Positions 26,413 through 35,842 of a stretch of 64,000 bases of DNA are shown here, piece by piece. Position numbers and translations under genes: made by a program. How positions within the stretch are numbered: the first letter of the stretch is position 1; every line of letters begins with the position of its first letter. Source of the stretch: M3007 sp044230315 (GTDB taxonomy: Bacteria; Bacteroidota; Bacteroidia; Chitinophagales; Saprospiraceae); NCBI GenBank assembly GCA_044230315.1, contig JBGARJ010000003.1, forward strand, positions 186,001-250,000. Reading direction: 5' to 3'. Under the pieces are notes generated by a model. It had not been told where the DNA came from and did no database searches. It saw only the letters and a list, made by a program, of their open reading frames with translations.

Positions 26413-28865
26413 TGCGCGGAGAAGGTTTGCTGCGCCAGTTGCCGGTTAGCCGGAACGGCCTCCGGGTTTGACAGAAAAAGCAGGTCGTAGTATTCGCCGG
26501 CGGCCCAGGCGTTTACCATATTGTCGTAATACCGGCTGCCGGGGTTGCCCGACTGCCCGCCCGGGTATACCCCCCAGGCATGCACCGGCTGCGTCATTTC
26601 CACGATCATACGCCAGGAGGGGCCGTGGTTCTTACCGATGGCGTTCGGCGCCCCCCGGGTGCCGGAGGTGGCCACGTCGAGGCGGCTGAAGGCATCGAGC
26701 TGGGCTATATGCCGGATGACAAAGCCTTTGAAAACCGACCAAACCAATTCGTCGCGGGTCATTTTTTGGGCTTTTTCGCTCATCAACCGGAATCCTTCCG
26801 TCACGATATCGCGGGCATGTTCCCGTTGCGGGGTAGCCGGATGATCGAAGAATGCGCTGGCGGTATCGGATTGCAACAGGTCGATAAAACGCCAGGCCTC
26901 GGGGTACAACACATCGGTTTTACGCTGCCGCAGCGAGTCCATCTCGTCCCAGGTTTCCAGGTAGGTCGAATCGAACCACATATCGAACAGGGAAGGGGCG
27001 ATCTGGTCTTTTTCGTAGCGGTAGTTCCATTTTTCCAGTTCGGCCACCCATTCCTGGTCGGCTTTGCCCAGGCGGCTGCGGTCGAGGAGGCGCAGCATGA
27101 CCGGCAGGGCATCGGCGGCCTGGTGGTAAAAGTTGTCGAGCTGGATGCTTTTCATACTGTCGGCGTTCACCGCGTGCATATTTTCGAGGCGCTCGTAGAT
27201 GCGGCGTCCGCGGTTATCGTCGAAATTGCCCAGGTAGAAATACGGGTAGGAGGGTGGGGTAGAGTGTTGATTGGCGGAAAAGACAAACCCGCGGCTGGGG
27301 TTTTTCATGGCTGGAAGTTCCTCTTCCGGGATAAACCCATGCCAGGCGTTGGCGCTCTGGCTTCCGTCCAGGATGAAACGGCCCTGTTCCGGCGCGCGAA
27401 TCGGCAACTTGCCCTGTACGGTAATGGCTATATCGCCGCTATGCGATACGAAGGCTACGTTCTGCGACAAACAATCCAGCCCGGGGATCGCACGCCGGTA
27501 GTCGTCGTACGATTTGGCGCCGGCGATGTCGAGAAACTGGCCCAGGCTGGCTGGCGGCGGCAGATCGTGTGTGGAGTACCGATAGGCGCAATCGTGCAGC
27601 GGTTGTGCCGGGTCGTCGTACACCACGGGCCCCCACACGGTGTACCGCACGGTGTCGGACACATCGGGCTGCCCCTTCACCCGGATGGTCTCCACGCGCA
27701 ATTCGGCCTGGCGCGGCTGCCCGTCGATCCGGTAGGTCGTCCGCGTGGCATCGGTCCAATCGATGCGGTACCAATCGGATACTTCCTGGCTGACGTTGGT
27801 AAAGCCCCAGGCGATATCGGCATTAAAGCCGACGGCAATGCCGGGCACTCCGGGCACCACCACACCATAGCAATTCGCACCGGGTGCGCTGATCTGCTGT
27901 TGAAACCACACGTGCGGCAGGCGCAGGGGCAGGTGGGTGTCGTTGGCCAGTATCGGAAAGCCCGATTGGGTGCGTGTGCCGGCTACGGCCCAGTTGTTGC
28001 TCCCGTTCAGGTCGCGGAAGGCGGGGGGCAGGGAGCGGTCGGGCACCTCGCGGTCGTGGCGCAGCGACAAGGTATTGTCCGGGAGATTGTTGTTGGTTAG
28101 CACCGGGTGAATGGCCCGCCATTGTCCGGTGTCGGGTACCACGGGCTGTTGGTGCGGGTTCCACAGGGGGTACAAATAATCAAAGGTATCGCGGCCGAAC
28201 GCTGCCAGGCTGTTGGTTGCGGCCAGGTCGTTGTTGCGGTTGTTGAGGGCATCGATCATGTTCTCCACGATCAACACCGATTTGAGGGGCGACCAGGGCT
28301 CCGGCGCGTATCCCAGCAGTTTGAATTCCAGCGGGTAATCCGCGGGGCTGAGTTGGGCGATCCAGGCGTTGACGCCTGCGGCGTAGGCTTCGAGGCGGCG
28401 GGCCGTTTGAGGCGCTTGTTGCCAGGCTTTCCAATCGTTTTCGGCGGCGAAGGGCAGGCCGCGGCGTCGCATAATGCGGTCGAGTTCGAGGGTGCGCGGG
28501 CCGAGTATTTCCGACAGGCGGCCGGCCGTTTGGCGGGCGGTGATGTCCATTTGCCACAGGCGGAGTTGCGCGGTCACGTAGCCCTGCACCATCATCGCGT
28601 CTTCCAGGTTTTCGGCGAAAATATGCGGCACGAGCAAATCGTCGTACACCACCCGGGCGGCGCCTTTCAGCCCGGGAATTTTGATGGCAGCCGGCATGGG
28701 CGCCCCGCCTTTGGCCGGCTCGGCATTGCGCCAGAAACCGCTGAACGGATTGAAAAAAGCGCCGGGAGCCGGAAGGGTTTTGTCACCGATGTGTTGCGGC
28801 TGCTGCAACAGCCATGTGAGCAGAACGGTGAGCGTCAGGGCGAAGAGGAAACGGACGAAACGCAT
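26409..28865 (-). CDS. Penicillin acylase family amidohydrolase
   Basis: About 818 residues from the ATG at 28865 (the open frame extends 28 codons further up without a plausible signal). An N-terminal signal/anchor (MRFVRFLFALTLTVLLTWLL) leads to the alpha chain (VVYDDLLVPHIFAENLEDAM, QGYVTAQLRLWQMDITARQT). The autocatalytic beta-chain start is NGSNNWAV with the N-terminal nucleophile Ser at about residue 289, followed by LANDTHLPLRLPHVWF. These Ntn hydrolases cleave amide bonds of penicillins, acyl-homoserine lactones or other N-acyl compounds in the periplasm; the physiological substrate is unknown. TACCTTCG lies just before the start, like a -7 box. Confidence 0.92.
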   Translation of the reverse strand: MRFVRFLFALTLTVLLTWLLQQPQHIGDKTLPAPGAFFNPFSGFWRNAEPAKGGAPMPAAIKIPGLKGAARVVYDDLLVPHIFAENLEDAMMVQGYVTAQLRLWQMDITARQTAGRLSEILGPRTLELDRIMRRRGLPFAAENDWKAWQQAPQTARRLEAYAAGVNAWIAQLSPADYPLEFKLLGYAPEPWSPLKSVLIVENMIDALNNRNNDLAATNSLAAFGRDTFDYLYPLWNPHQQPVVPDTGQWRAIHPVLTNNNLPDNTLSLRHDREVPDRSLPPAFRDLNGSNNWAVAGTRTQSGFPILANDTHLPLRLPHVWFQQQISAPGANCYGVVVPGVPGIAVGFNADIAWGFTNVSQEVSDWYRIDWTDATRTTYRIDGQPRQAELRVETIRVKGQPDVSDTVRYTVWGPVVYDDPAQPLHDCAYRYSTHDLPPPASLGQFLDIAGAKSYDDYRRAIPGLDCLSQNVAFVSHSGDIAITVQGKLPIRAPEQGRFILDGSQSANAWHGFIPEEELPAMKNPSRGFVFSANQHSTPPSYPYFYLGNFDDNRGRRIYERLENMHAVNADSMKSIQLDNFYHQAADALPVMLRLLDRSRLGKADQEWVAELEKWNYRYEKDQIAPSLFDMWFDSTYLETWDEMDSLRQRKTDVLYPEAWRFIDLLQSDTASAFFDHPATPQREHARDIVTEGFRLMSEKAQKMTRDELVWSVFKGFVIRHIAQLDAFSRLDVATSGTRGAPNAIGKNHGPSWRMIVEMTQPVHAWGVYPGGQSGNPGSRYYDNMVNAWAAGEYYDLLFLSNPEAVPANRQLAQQTFSAQ

Positions 28866-29217
28866 GCGGCGAAGGTAAAAAGTCGCCGGCGTATTGCCCA
28901 GCAAAAGACGCGGGCTTGTTTGACGCTTATCAGGGTAGGCAAAAACCAATCATATTTTGGTTTTTACCGCTTTTTGCATGGCTATTGTTTCGGAAATACG
29001 GGATTCCCCAAAAAACTTTTGAAAATCGATCAAAATTTTCACGGATAAATTTGCCCAAACTCCAAAACTTGTCTTAAACTTGCACCAAGTAGTTTTTGTG
29101 TTTATTTGTTTGGGTTAGAGTCCCTCGTCGTACCGGCGAGGGATTTCTATTTTCAGGCATACCCTTCCCTGCGCCCTCCGCTCCACCGTATGCTGAAAAT
29201 TTTCCCCTCCGGTCATC
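28866..29217. other. Intergenic region upstream of the acylase gene
   Basis: No gene supported. Only a 6-bp hairpin (CCCTCG / CGAGGG, 29122-29142) and promoter-like AT-rich sequence around 28950-29110 are visible; the acylase promoter should be at its left end. Confidence 0.5.
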
Positions 29218-29270
29218 AAAATCAGTGGCCATCAGCACGCGGACTTCGCGTACGGATGGCCACTGATTTT
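29218..29270 (-). terminator. Strong hairpin terminator of the 54-residue membrane protein gene
   Basis: A perfect 16-bp stem (AAAATCAGTGGCCATC with GATGGCCACTGATTTT) and a 21-nt loop with GCGGACTTCGCGTAC; 28 nt beyond the stop of the leftward small gene. Loop and stem resemble the hairpin at 62625-62677. Confidence 0.75.
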
Positions 29271-29298
29271 ATAACCGGGACTGGTGGGGCGCCTGCGT

Positions 29299-29463
29299 TT
29301 ACAAGCGGCCCAACGTGCCGGCCAGGGCGGTAAATACGAAGGGGAAGGATACCCAAACCCATTCGGGCCGGAACAGCAACAAGGCGACGAGGCCAACCAC
29401 TCCTCCCAACAGCATCAGCATATCCCGTCCGCGGTTTTCGGCATATTCTTCATTCTTTTTCAT
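29299..29463 (-). CDS. 54-residue small membrane protein
   Basis: Starts MKKNEEYAENRGRDMLMLLG and has two hydrophobic stretches (LMLLGGVVGLVALLLF and VSFPFVFTALAGTL) separated by RPEWVW, a compact two-helix hairpin. Charged head, no cysteines. Not recognised. A strong terminator immediately downstream and the start of the neighbouring divergent gene 193 nt away support a real, independently transcribed gene. Confidence 0.6.
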   Translation of the reverse strand: MKKNEEYAENRGRDMLMLLGGVVGLVALLLFRPEWVWVSFPFVFTALAGTLGRL

Positions 29464-29655
29464 AAGTGATCCAGTTTTGTTGCCGGCAAAGGTAAAAACG
29501 TTTTTTACATGGCAAGCCCCGGAATTGCCGTTTCTTTGCGCCGGAATTACGATCCGGAGCGGCATTTTTACCCCAGCCGTCCGCCCGTATCGCCATCTGA
29601 TCCTTTTTAACCGCACCCCCTCACCCACCCAAATGGTGTTAATGCAATTGCTGTT

Positions 29656-30150
29656 ATGATCCAGGTATTTGTCACCGGCGGCACCTTCGATAAGGAGTAC
29701 AACTACATCACCGGTGAATTGTATTTCAAAGACACCCACCTCAAGGAAATGTTCGAACGCGGACGTTGCGAGGTGGAGATCGATATCAAAACGCTCATGA
29801 TGATCGACTCCCTGGAAATGGGCGACGATGAACACTCCATCATCGTGTACAATTGCCGCAAGGCCGCTGCCGACCGCATCCTGCTCACCCACGGCACCGA
29901 TCGCATGGTAGACACCGCGCGTGTGCTGGCGGGAGCCAATATCGAGGGCAAAACCATCGTGCTCACCGGCGCCATGATCCCGTATGCGTTCGGCATGTCG
30001 TCCGACGGCTTTTTCAATCTCGGCAGCGCCCTGGCCTTCGTGCAGGCGCTCCCGCCCGGCGTGTATGTGGTGATGAACGGCCGTTATTTCCACTGGGACC
30101 GCGTGCGGAAAAACCGGCAGACAGGGACGTTTGAAGAGATAGAAGTTTGA
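29656..30150 (+). CDS. Single-domain asparaginase-like protein
   Basis: 164 residues, half the length of type I/II L-asparaginases (about 330). It keeps both N-domain active-site motifs: TGGTFD (Thr10) and LLTHGTDRM (Thr81, Asp82), plus KTIVLTGAMIPYAFGMSSDG. The C-terminal domain, which in ordinary asparaginases helps build the tetramer and contributes residues to the neighbouring active site, is absent, and the gene ends naturally (TFEEIEV). The short form occurs as a separate subfamily in several bacteria; whether it hydrolyses asparagine, glutamine or another amide is not known. Cytoplasmic, no signal peptide. Confidence 0.88.
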   Translation: MIQVFVTGGTFDKEYNYITGELYFKDTHLKEMFERGRCEVEIDIKTLMMIDSLEMGDDEHSIIVYNCRKAAADRILLTHGTDRMVDTARVLAGANIEGKTIVLTGAMIPYAFGMSSDGFFNLGSALAFVQALPPGVYVVMNGRYFHWDRVRKNRQTGTFEEIEV

Positions 30151-30165
30151 AGTTCAACTTTCCGA

Positions 30166-30438
30166 CTAAAGCGAAATAAGCCGGTAGATCAGCGCGGCTA
30201 CGAGCGGCGCCAGCACGCTTAAGCCCATGATCCGGAAATAGTTGCGCGGCACCTTGGAGCGCTCTATGGCTTCGGCCAGCAGTGCGATCACCAGCACGGC
30301 AAATACGATGGCCGTCAGAATAATCGTTAAGAGCGTGGCCAGGTAATCGTTCAGCAACCATAACCCCAGCCAAACGGCTACTTCCAGCAGGAATATTTCC
30401 ACCAACGACAACCGGAAGATCGATTCGGGTATTTTCAT
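30166..30438 (-). CDS. Small membrane protein, 90 residues
   Basis: Three hydrophobic segments are visible (FLLEVAVWLGLWLLNDYLA; LLTIILTAIVFAVLVIALLAE; IMGLSVLAPLVAALIYRLIS), with the charged loop EAIERSKVPRNYF between the second and third. I do not recognise the family. It converges with the asparaginase gene with only 15 nt between stops, and it is divergent from the DUF6794 gene. Confidence 0.75.
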   Translation of the reverse strand: MKIPESIFRLSLVEIFLLEVAVWLGLWLLNDYLATLLTIILTAIVFAVLVIALLAEAIERSKVPRNYFRIMGLSVLAPLVAALIYRLISL

Positions 30439-30534
30439 GCATGTTGTTTTTGGCGGGAAACGGGCAGCGCAGACTCAGGCAGCGCCCATGGACCGGTTCC
30501 GCTCTTTTTGATTCGAACAAATGTCGCAAAGCCT

Positions 30535-31173
30535 ATGAGAAATTGCATAAGCGCCTTCACCCTGTTTTTCCTGCTGCACGCGGCAGTAAGTTCCCTGTAT
30601 GCGCAAAAAACCGCCGACCCACCCCCGCCGGTCACCGAAAAAGATTTCGAACGGCAGTATCAGGAGCGGATCACCAAAGATCATTTGCATGGCATCTACA
30701 TCCCGAAAAACCTGGACGACGCCCTGGCACAACTCGATAAACTGAGCTCCGAAGAGTCGAAGCGCAGCTTCAAATCGATCCCCGAAGACAGCGTGTGCCT
30801 GGTCATGCACAACCGCCTCGGCCAGTGGATGATCGTCAACTGGAGCTTTTACGAGGGCTCCCGCCTGTCCAATTACCTGCGCAGCGCCGGCGTATCGTAC
30901 CCTGACGACATGGCCGATTTCCTGATCCTGGCTTTTCACCATCACCTGAACGGCAAACCGGTGTCGATCAAGGAACTCGCGGTCTATTTTCACGACATGC
31001 GAAAAAGAGTCTTTGAACAAGAACGGCGCGAAGGCCGGGTGCTGAAAGAAGAAGTGCGCAAACGGCCGCGACCAGAAGCCGCCGAAGCGGCGCCAACGCC
31101 ACAAACACCCGATACCAAACCGGCAGCCACGCCACCGCCAACGACGCCAAAAGGGGGGAACGGAAAGCAATAA
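30535..31173 (+). CDS. Secreted DUF6794-type protein with Pro-rich tail
   Basis: 212 residues from the ATG at 30535, which gives a signal peptide (AAVSSLYAQ). The central domain (about 45-150: IPKNLDDALAQLDKLSSEES, WMIVNWSFYEGSRLSNYLRS, YPDDMADFLILAFHHHLNGK) has the pattern of DUF6794, a family of unknown function common in Bacteroidota. The last 50 residues are rich in Pro, Lys and Ala and probably disordered. It lies 40 nt upstream of topA, which has its own promoter overlapping the stop of this gene. Confidence 0.75.
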   Translation: MRNCISAFTLFFLLHAAVSSLYAQKTADPPPPVTEKDFERQYQERITKDHLHGIYIPKNLDDALAQLDKLSSEESKRSFKSIPEDSVCLVMHNRLGQWMIVNWSFYEGSRLSNYLRSAGVSYPDDMADFLILAFHHHLNGKPVSIKELAVYFHDMRKRVFEQERREGRVLKEEVRKRPRPEAAEAAPTPQTPDTKPAATPPPTTPKGGNGKQ

Positions 31174-31174
31174 G

Positions 31175-31204
31175 TTGTTTCGTTTCAAAATCCCCTTACT
31201 TTTG
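31175..31204 (+). promoter_or_regulatory. Promoter of topA
   Basis: TTG (31175-31177), a 19-nt spacer and TACTTTTG (31197-31204) match the Bacteroidota vegetative promoter (TTG-N19-TAnnTTTG) exactly. The implied transcription start lies only a few nt before the topA ATG at 31214, so the mRNA is nearly leaderless. Confidence 0.65.
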
Positions 31205-31213
31205 CCCCCGATT

Positions 31214-33742
31214 ATGGCAAAAAGACTCCTGATCGTCGAATCTCCGGCGAAAGCAAAAACGATTGAGAAGTTCCTGGGCAGCGATTTCGCGGTGAAATCT
31301 TCCTACGGTCACATTCGCGACCTGGAAAAAGGCAACGACCTCGGGGTGGATGTAAACAACGGCTACCGGCCCAACTATGTTATCCCGCCCGACAAGCATA
31401 AAACGGTCAAGGAACTGAAAGACGCCGCCGCAAAGGCGGACGAAGTGTGGCTCGCCACCGACGAAGACCGCGAGGGCGAAGCCATTTCCTGGCACCTTTG
31501 CGAAGTACTCGGCCTCGACGCCCGCAATGCCAAGCGCATTGTATTTCATGAAATTACCAAACCGGCCATTCAGCAAGCCGTAAAAACCCCGCGCACCGTC
31601 GACCTCAACCTGGTCAACGCCCAACAGGCGCGGCGGGTGCTCGACCGCCTCGTGGGCTGGGAACTCTCGGGCCTGCTCTGGAAAAAGATCAAGGGCCAAC
31701 TCTCTGCCGGCCGCGTCCAATCGGTGGCCGTCAAGCTCATCGTCGAGCGCGAGCGCGAAATCCAGCGCTTTAACGTCACGCCCTATTTCCGCATCACCGC
31801 CGATTTTCTGGCGCCCAATGCCCAGGGCAAAACCGTGAGCTTCCGCGCCGAAAGCCCCGAACGCTTCGATAATGCCGGCGGCGCCGAGGCGTTTTTGCAA
31901 AAATGCGTCAACGCGGCATTCGCCGTCAGCCAGATCGATGTGCGGCCTACCCGCCGCAAACCCGCGCCGCCGTTCACCACCTCCACCTTGCAGCAGGAGG
32001 CCAGCCGCAAGCTCGGTTTTTCGGTAAATCGCACCATGTCGGTCGCCCAGCACCTGTACGAACAGGGCTTTATTACTTATATGCGTACCGACTCCACCAG
32101 CCTCAGCGAACTGGCTATCCAGGCCATCGGCGCCGAGATCGTCAAACAATTCGGGCCGCGGTACCACCAGCAACGCCGCTATAAAACCAAAAACGAATCG
32201 GCTCAGGAGGCCCACGAAGCCATCCGGCCGACATACGCCGAAAATGCCGTCGCCGGTACCACCCGCGACGAACAGCGCCTGTACGACCTGATCTGGAAAC
32301 GCACTATGGCCTCGCAAATGGCCGACGCCGAACTGGAAAAAACGACCGTCGACATCGGTATCAGCACCCAACCGGCCGCCAAACTGGTCGCCGAAGGTGA
32401 AGTGCTCAAGTTCGATGGCTTCCTGAAAGTGTACCTCGAAGGTACCGACGACGACGAGGAGGAAACCCAGGGCATCCTGCCCCCGCTCAAAGTAGGGCAG
32501 CAACTGGCCCTCGACAACCTCACCGCTACCGAGCGCTACACCCGCCCGCCTACCCGCTACACGGAGGCGGCCCTGGTGAAAAAACTCGAAGAACTGGGCA
32601 TCGGACGCCCCTCCACCTACGCACCCACGATCACCAAGATCATGGAAGCCAACCGCGGGTACGTGGTCAAGGACAGCCGCGATGGCGAACAACGCACGTT
32701 CCAGATCCTCACGCTGAAGCAAAACCAGATCAGCAAAACCACGGGAAAGGAAGTGACCGGCGCCACGAAAAATGTGCTCTATCCCTCCGATATGGGCATG
32801 ATCGTCAGCGATTTTCTCGACGAATATTTCAACAACATCATGAACTACGGCTTCACCGCCGGCATCGAACAGCAATTCGACGATATCGCCCTGGGGAAAA
32901 CCGACTGGACCAAAGTGATCGACCGGTTTTACCGGCCCTTTCACCAGGAGGTGGAGAAAACGCTGGCCGAAGCCGAACGCGCCGTGGGCGAGCGTATCCT
33001 GGGCAAAGACCCCGAAACCGGCCGTACCGTACTGGTACGCATGAGCAGCCTGGGCAAGCCGGTGGTGCAGATCGGCACCGGCGAAGAATTGAGTAAAAAG
33101 GAAAAACCCAAATACGCCAACCTCAAACCGGGTAAAACCCTCGAAGGGGTAACGCTGGCAGAAGCGCTTGAAAGTTTTGCCCTGCCCCGCACGCTCGGCG
33201 CCTTCGAAGGCCAGGAAGTGTCGGTCAATTCAGGCCGTTTCGGCCCGTATGTGAAAATCGGCGAACTGTTCGTTTCCCTCCCCAAAGGCGAAGACCCCTT
33301 CGAACTGGGCTTCGAGCGCGCTATCGAACTCATTCAGGCCAAACGACAGGCCGACAAACCGCTCGGTCACTACGAAGGCCAGCCCATCACCAAGGGCAAG
33401 GGCCGTTTCGGACCGTTTATCAAATGGACCGACCTGTACGTCAACGTACCCGCTCGCGTCAATTTTGACCAGCTGACGGAAAAACAAGCCGTTGAACTCA
33501 TCGAGTCGAAGATCGAAAAAGAAGCCAACCGCTATATCCAAAACTGGCCCGAAGAGAAGATCAGCATCGAAAACGGCCGCTGGGGCGCCTATATCCGGTT
33601 TGGCAAACAAAACATCAACCTGCCCAAGGTCGACGGCGCCAAAATGACCGCCGACCAGGCGCGCACCCTTTCCCTGGCCGATGTGAAGGCGATCATCGAG
33701 AAAGAAATACCGGGCGCGTTCAATAAAAAGGGGAAAAAATGA
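31214..33742 (+). CDS. topA: DNA topoisomerase I (type IA)
   Basis: 842 residues from the ATG at 31214 (MAKRLLIVESPAKAKTIEKF), the usual start; the frame is open 13 codons further up but without family similarity. Toprim motifs: LIVESPAKAKTI and the acidic ATDEDREGEAISWHL. The active-site tyrosine is Tyr289 in FITYMRTDSTSLSE. After the core there are no tetracysteine zinc fingers; instead several Topo_C repeats of the form GRFGPYVKIGELFVSLPKGE and GRWGAYIRFGKQNINLPK, as in many Bacteroidota. It relaxes negative supercoils, is cytoplasmic and essential. The palindromic element copy B follows the stop. Confidence 0.97.
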   Translation: MAKRLLIVESPAKAKTIEKFLGSDFAVKSSYGHIRDLEKGNDLGVDVNNGYRPNYVIPPDKHKTVKELKDAAAKADEVWLATDEDREGEAISWHLCEVLGLDARNAKRIVFHEITKPAIQQAVKTPRTVDLNLVNAQQARRVLDRLVGWELSGLLWKKIKGQLSAGRVQSVAVKLIVEREREIQRFNVTPYFRITADFLAPNAQGKTVSFRAESPERFDNAGGAEAFLQKCVNAAFAVSQIDVRPTRRKPAPPFTTSTLQQEASRKLGFSVNRTMSVAQHLYEQGFITYMRTDSTSLSELAIQAIGAEIVKQFGPRYHQQRRYKTKNESAQEAHEAIRPTYAENAVAGTTRDEQRLYDLIWKRTMASQMADAELEKTTVDIGISTQPAAKLVAEGEVLKFDGFLKVYLEGTDDDEEETQGILPPLKVGQQLALDNLTATERYTRPPTRYTEAALVKKLEELGIGRPSTYAPTITKIMEANRGYVVKDSRDGEQRTFQILTLKQNQISKTTGKEVTGATKNVLYPSDMGMIVSDFLDEYFNNIMNYGFTAGIEQQFDDIALGKTDWTKVIDRFYRPFHQEVEKTLAEAERAVGERILGKDPETGRTVLVRMSSLGKPVVQIGTGEELSKKEKPKYANLKPGKTLEGVTLAEALESFALPRTLGAFEGQEVSVNSGRFGPYVKIGELFVSLPKGEDPFELGFERAIELIQAKRQADKPLGHYEGQPITKGKGRFGPFIKWTDLYVNVPARVNFDQLTEKQAVELIESKIEKEANRYIQNWPEEKISIENGRWGAYIRFGKQNINLPKVDGAKMTADQARTLSLADVKAIIEKEIPGAFNKKGKK

Positions 33743-33783
33743 GGCGTTGAAGGTTGGCGCAAAGAGGCGCTTGTCCGTAACAA

Positions 33784-33968
33784 TCGTCCGGTACATTTTG
33801 CTGTTGGCGAGGGCGCCAACAGCGACATTTCGTTGAAAATCAAGCCTTAACGCCGTTGTTGGCGGGGATGCCAACAACGGAGATGGACATTCCGTACAGT
33901 TGTGACGTCCCCGCCAACAACAAGCAGCAGGCTTCATTTTCAACCGTTTGCAAAAACCTATCGGACTA
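33784..33968 (+). repeat. Dispersed palindromic element, copy B
   Basis: 185 bp, between the convergent topA and carbonic anhydrase genes. Same ends and core as copies A and C, but the right arm is doubled: GTTGGCGGGGATGCCAAC is followed 30-odd nt later by GTCCCCGCCAACAAC. The rest of the 309-nt gap shows no gene. May also work as a transcription barrier for both genes. Confidence 0.88.
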
Positions 33969-34051
33969 CTTACCGTATAAGGTGTACGAAGTTATGGAGG
34001 GCATTTTCAGCAATTGCCGCTAAGGCCAGCTTTCAACCCCGAACTTCCAAC

Positions 34052-34687
34052 TTACAAATTATCGTACTCGTAAATATCATGTTCCAGTTTTGACCCGGCG
34101 GGAATTTCCACCAACGGATTGATGATGCCGTTGTGCAGGTCGTACACCCAACCGTGCAGGTCGGGTCCCTGCCGGTTTTTCCAGGCGCGTTGCACGATCG
34201 AGGTATCGGCGAGGTTGTTCACCTGTTCGATGATATTGAGTTCGATCAGGCGGTTGAGGCGCGCATCTTCCGATTCGAGTTGGTTCAGTTCTTCGTGGTG
34301 CAGCCGGTATATATCCTTGATGTGCCGGAGCCATTTGTTGATCAGGCCAAATGAGTTGCGGCTCATGGCCGCTTTCACGCCGCCGCAGCCGTAATGCCCG
34401 CACACGACGATGTGTTTTACTTCGAGCACTTCCACGGCGTATTGCAACACGCTCAACAGGTTCATATCGGTATGAATGACCAGATTGGCTACGTTGCGGT
34501 GGATGAAGATCTCGCCAGGCTCCGTTTGGGTGATCTTGTCCGGCGGCACGCGGCTGTCGGAGCAGCCGATCCACAGGAAGTCGGGGCGTTGGATGTCGAC
34601 GAGGCGCTTGAAGAAATCGGGGTTCTGCTCGACCATTTGCTTGGCCCAGACTTTGTTGGCTGCCAGGAGTTGTTCGTAACGATGCAT
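34052..34687 (-). CDS. Beta-class carbonic anhydrase
   Basis: 211 residues. Zinc ligands and catalytic dyad: Cys42, Asp44 and Arg46 in IGCSDSR, His98 and Cys101 in VCGHYGCGG. The fold lines up from MHRYEQLLAANKVWAKQMVE to WVYDLHNGIINPL, a complete single-domain enzyme that interconverts CO2 and bicarbonate in the cytoplasm. Divergent from trxB, with 184 nt between starts. The upstream sequence CTATTTTGCC (minus strand) resembles, but is one base short of, the -7 box. Confidence 0.96.
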   Translation of the reverse strand: MHRYEQLLAANKVWAKQMVEQNPDFFKRLVDIQRPDFLWIGCSDSRVPPDKITQTEPGEIFIHRNVANLVIHTDMNLLSVLQYAVEVLEVKHIVVCGHYGCGGVKAAMSRNSFGLINKWLRHIKDIYRLHHEELNQLESEDARLNRLIELNIIEQVNNLADTSIVQRAWKNRQGPDLHGWVYDLHNGIINPLVEIPAGSKLEHDIYEYDNL

Positions 34688-34855
34688 GGAAAGGAATTTG
34701 TTTTGTTAGGAAATGAAGTTACCGCGAGCGGCAAAATAGAACACCGAACCGGGAATTTGGTTTTTGAGGCAGGCCGGAAGTCGTCGCCCGAACATTTTCC
34801 GGAAAAAGTGCCATTCAATCTTCGAATTGGTGAACGTTGTGGCCCGGCCGCATGT

Positions 34856-34863
34856 TACTTTTG
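34856..34863 (+). promoter_or_regulatory. Possible -7 box of trxB
   Basis: TACTTTTG matches TAnnTTTG, 8 nt upstream of the trxB ATG. The nearest TTG (34837-34839) leaves only a 16-nt spacer, so the -33 element is uncertain. Confidence 0.45.
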
Positions 34864-34871
34864 CCGCTGAT

Positions 34872-35801
34872 ATGGAAAATGTAAAATGCCTCATTATTGG
34901 TTCGGGCCCGGCTGGTTATACGGCCGCCATTTACGCCGCCCGCGCCGGACTCAAACCCGTGATGTACACCGGCCCCCAACCTGGCGGCCAGCTGATGATC
35001 ACCAACGACGTCGAAAATTATCCCGGTTACCCCGACGGCCGAAACGGCCCCGAAATGATGGACGATTTCCGCCGCCAGGCCGAGCGTTTCGACACAGACA
35101 TCCGCAACGAGATGATCACCCGGGTTGATTTCACCGGCCCGATCCACAAAGCCTGGTCGGAAAGCGGCCATGAGATACACGCCCCGGCGGTGATCATTGC
35201 CACCGGCGCCAGCGCCAAATGGCTGGGCATCCCCAACGAAGAACGCCTGCAAAACGCCGGTGTGTCGGCATGTGCCGTGTGCGACGGGTTTTTCTACCGC
35301 AAACAGGAAGTGGCCATCGTCGGCGGCGGCGACACAGCTGCCGAGGAAAGCACCTACCTGGCCAAGATCTGCTCCAAAGTGCACCTGCTGGTGCGCCGCG
35401 ACGAGATGCGCGCCTCCAAGATCATGCAGGAACGCGTACTCCATACGCCCAACCTCGTAGTCCACTGGAACACCGAAGCGGAAGAAGTGCTCGGCCAGGA
35501 CGTGGTTGACGGCGTGCGCATCGTCAACAACAAAACCGGCGAGCGCAGCGTGCTGCCGGTCACGGGCTTCTTCGTCGCCATCGGCCACCAGCCCAATACC
35601 GGTATTTTTAAAGACTGGCTCACGCTCGACGAAAGCGGTTATATCCAGGCCATGCCCGGCCGCTCGCTGACCAACATACCCGGCGTCTTTGCCTCCGGCG
35701 ATGCGCAGGACAAAATTTACCGGCAGGCCGTCACCGCCGCCGGCACGGGATGCATGGCAGCCCTCGACGCCGAACGGTACCTCGTGGAACAAGGATTGTA
35801 A
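34872..35801 (+). CDS. trxB: Thioredoxin reductase
   Basis: 309 residues, standard low-molecular-weight form. FAD-binding GSGPAGYTAAIYAARAG (start), redox-active CAVC at residues 134-137 followed by DGFFYR, NADPH-binding VGGGDTAAEESTYLAK, and the FAD-binding ending PGVFASGDAQDKIYRQAVTA. It reduces thioredoxin with NADPH in the cytoplasm. I take the ATG at 34872 (MENVKCLIIGSGPAG); a longer in-frame start exists but adds a Pro/Arg-rich stretch that overlaps the promoter. Followed by two repeat elements. Confidence 0.96.
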   Translation: MENVKCLIIGSGPAGYTAAIYAARAGLKPVMYTGPQPGGQLMITNDVENYPGYPDGRNGPEMMDDFRRQAERFDTDIRNEMITRVDFTGPIHKAWSESGHEIHAPAVIIATGASAKWLGIPNEERLQNAGVSACAVCDGFFYRKQEVAIVGGGDTAAEESTYLAKICSKVHLLVRRDEMRASKIMQERVLHTPNLVVHWNTEAEEVLGQDVVDGVRIVNNKTGERSVLPVTGFFVAIGHQPNTGIFKDWLTLDESGYIQAMPGRSLTNIPGVFASGDAQDKIYRQAVTAAGTGCMAALDAERYLVEQGL

Positions 35802-35842
35802 TCTTCTAGGAAAATTGGCCGATATTTGCCCGGCCTTTTATT

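Noticed and set aside
31196..32944. Very long open frame antisense to topA (and similar ones antisense to trxB, the acylase, GH3 and SusC)
   Set aside because: The sense genes are unmistakable; GC-rich codon bias keeps the antisense frames open. The antisense products show no domain or signal features.
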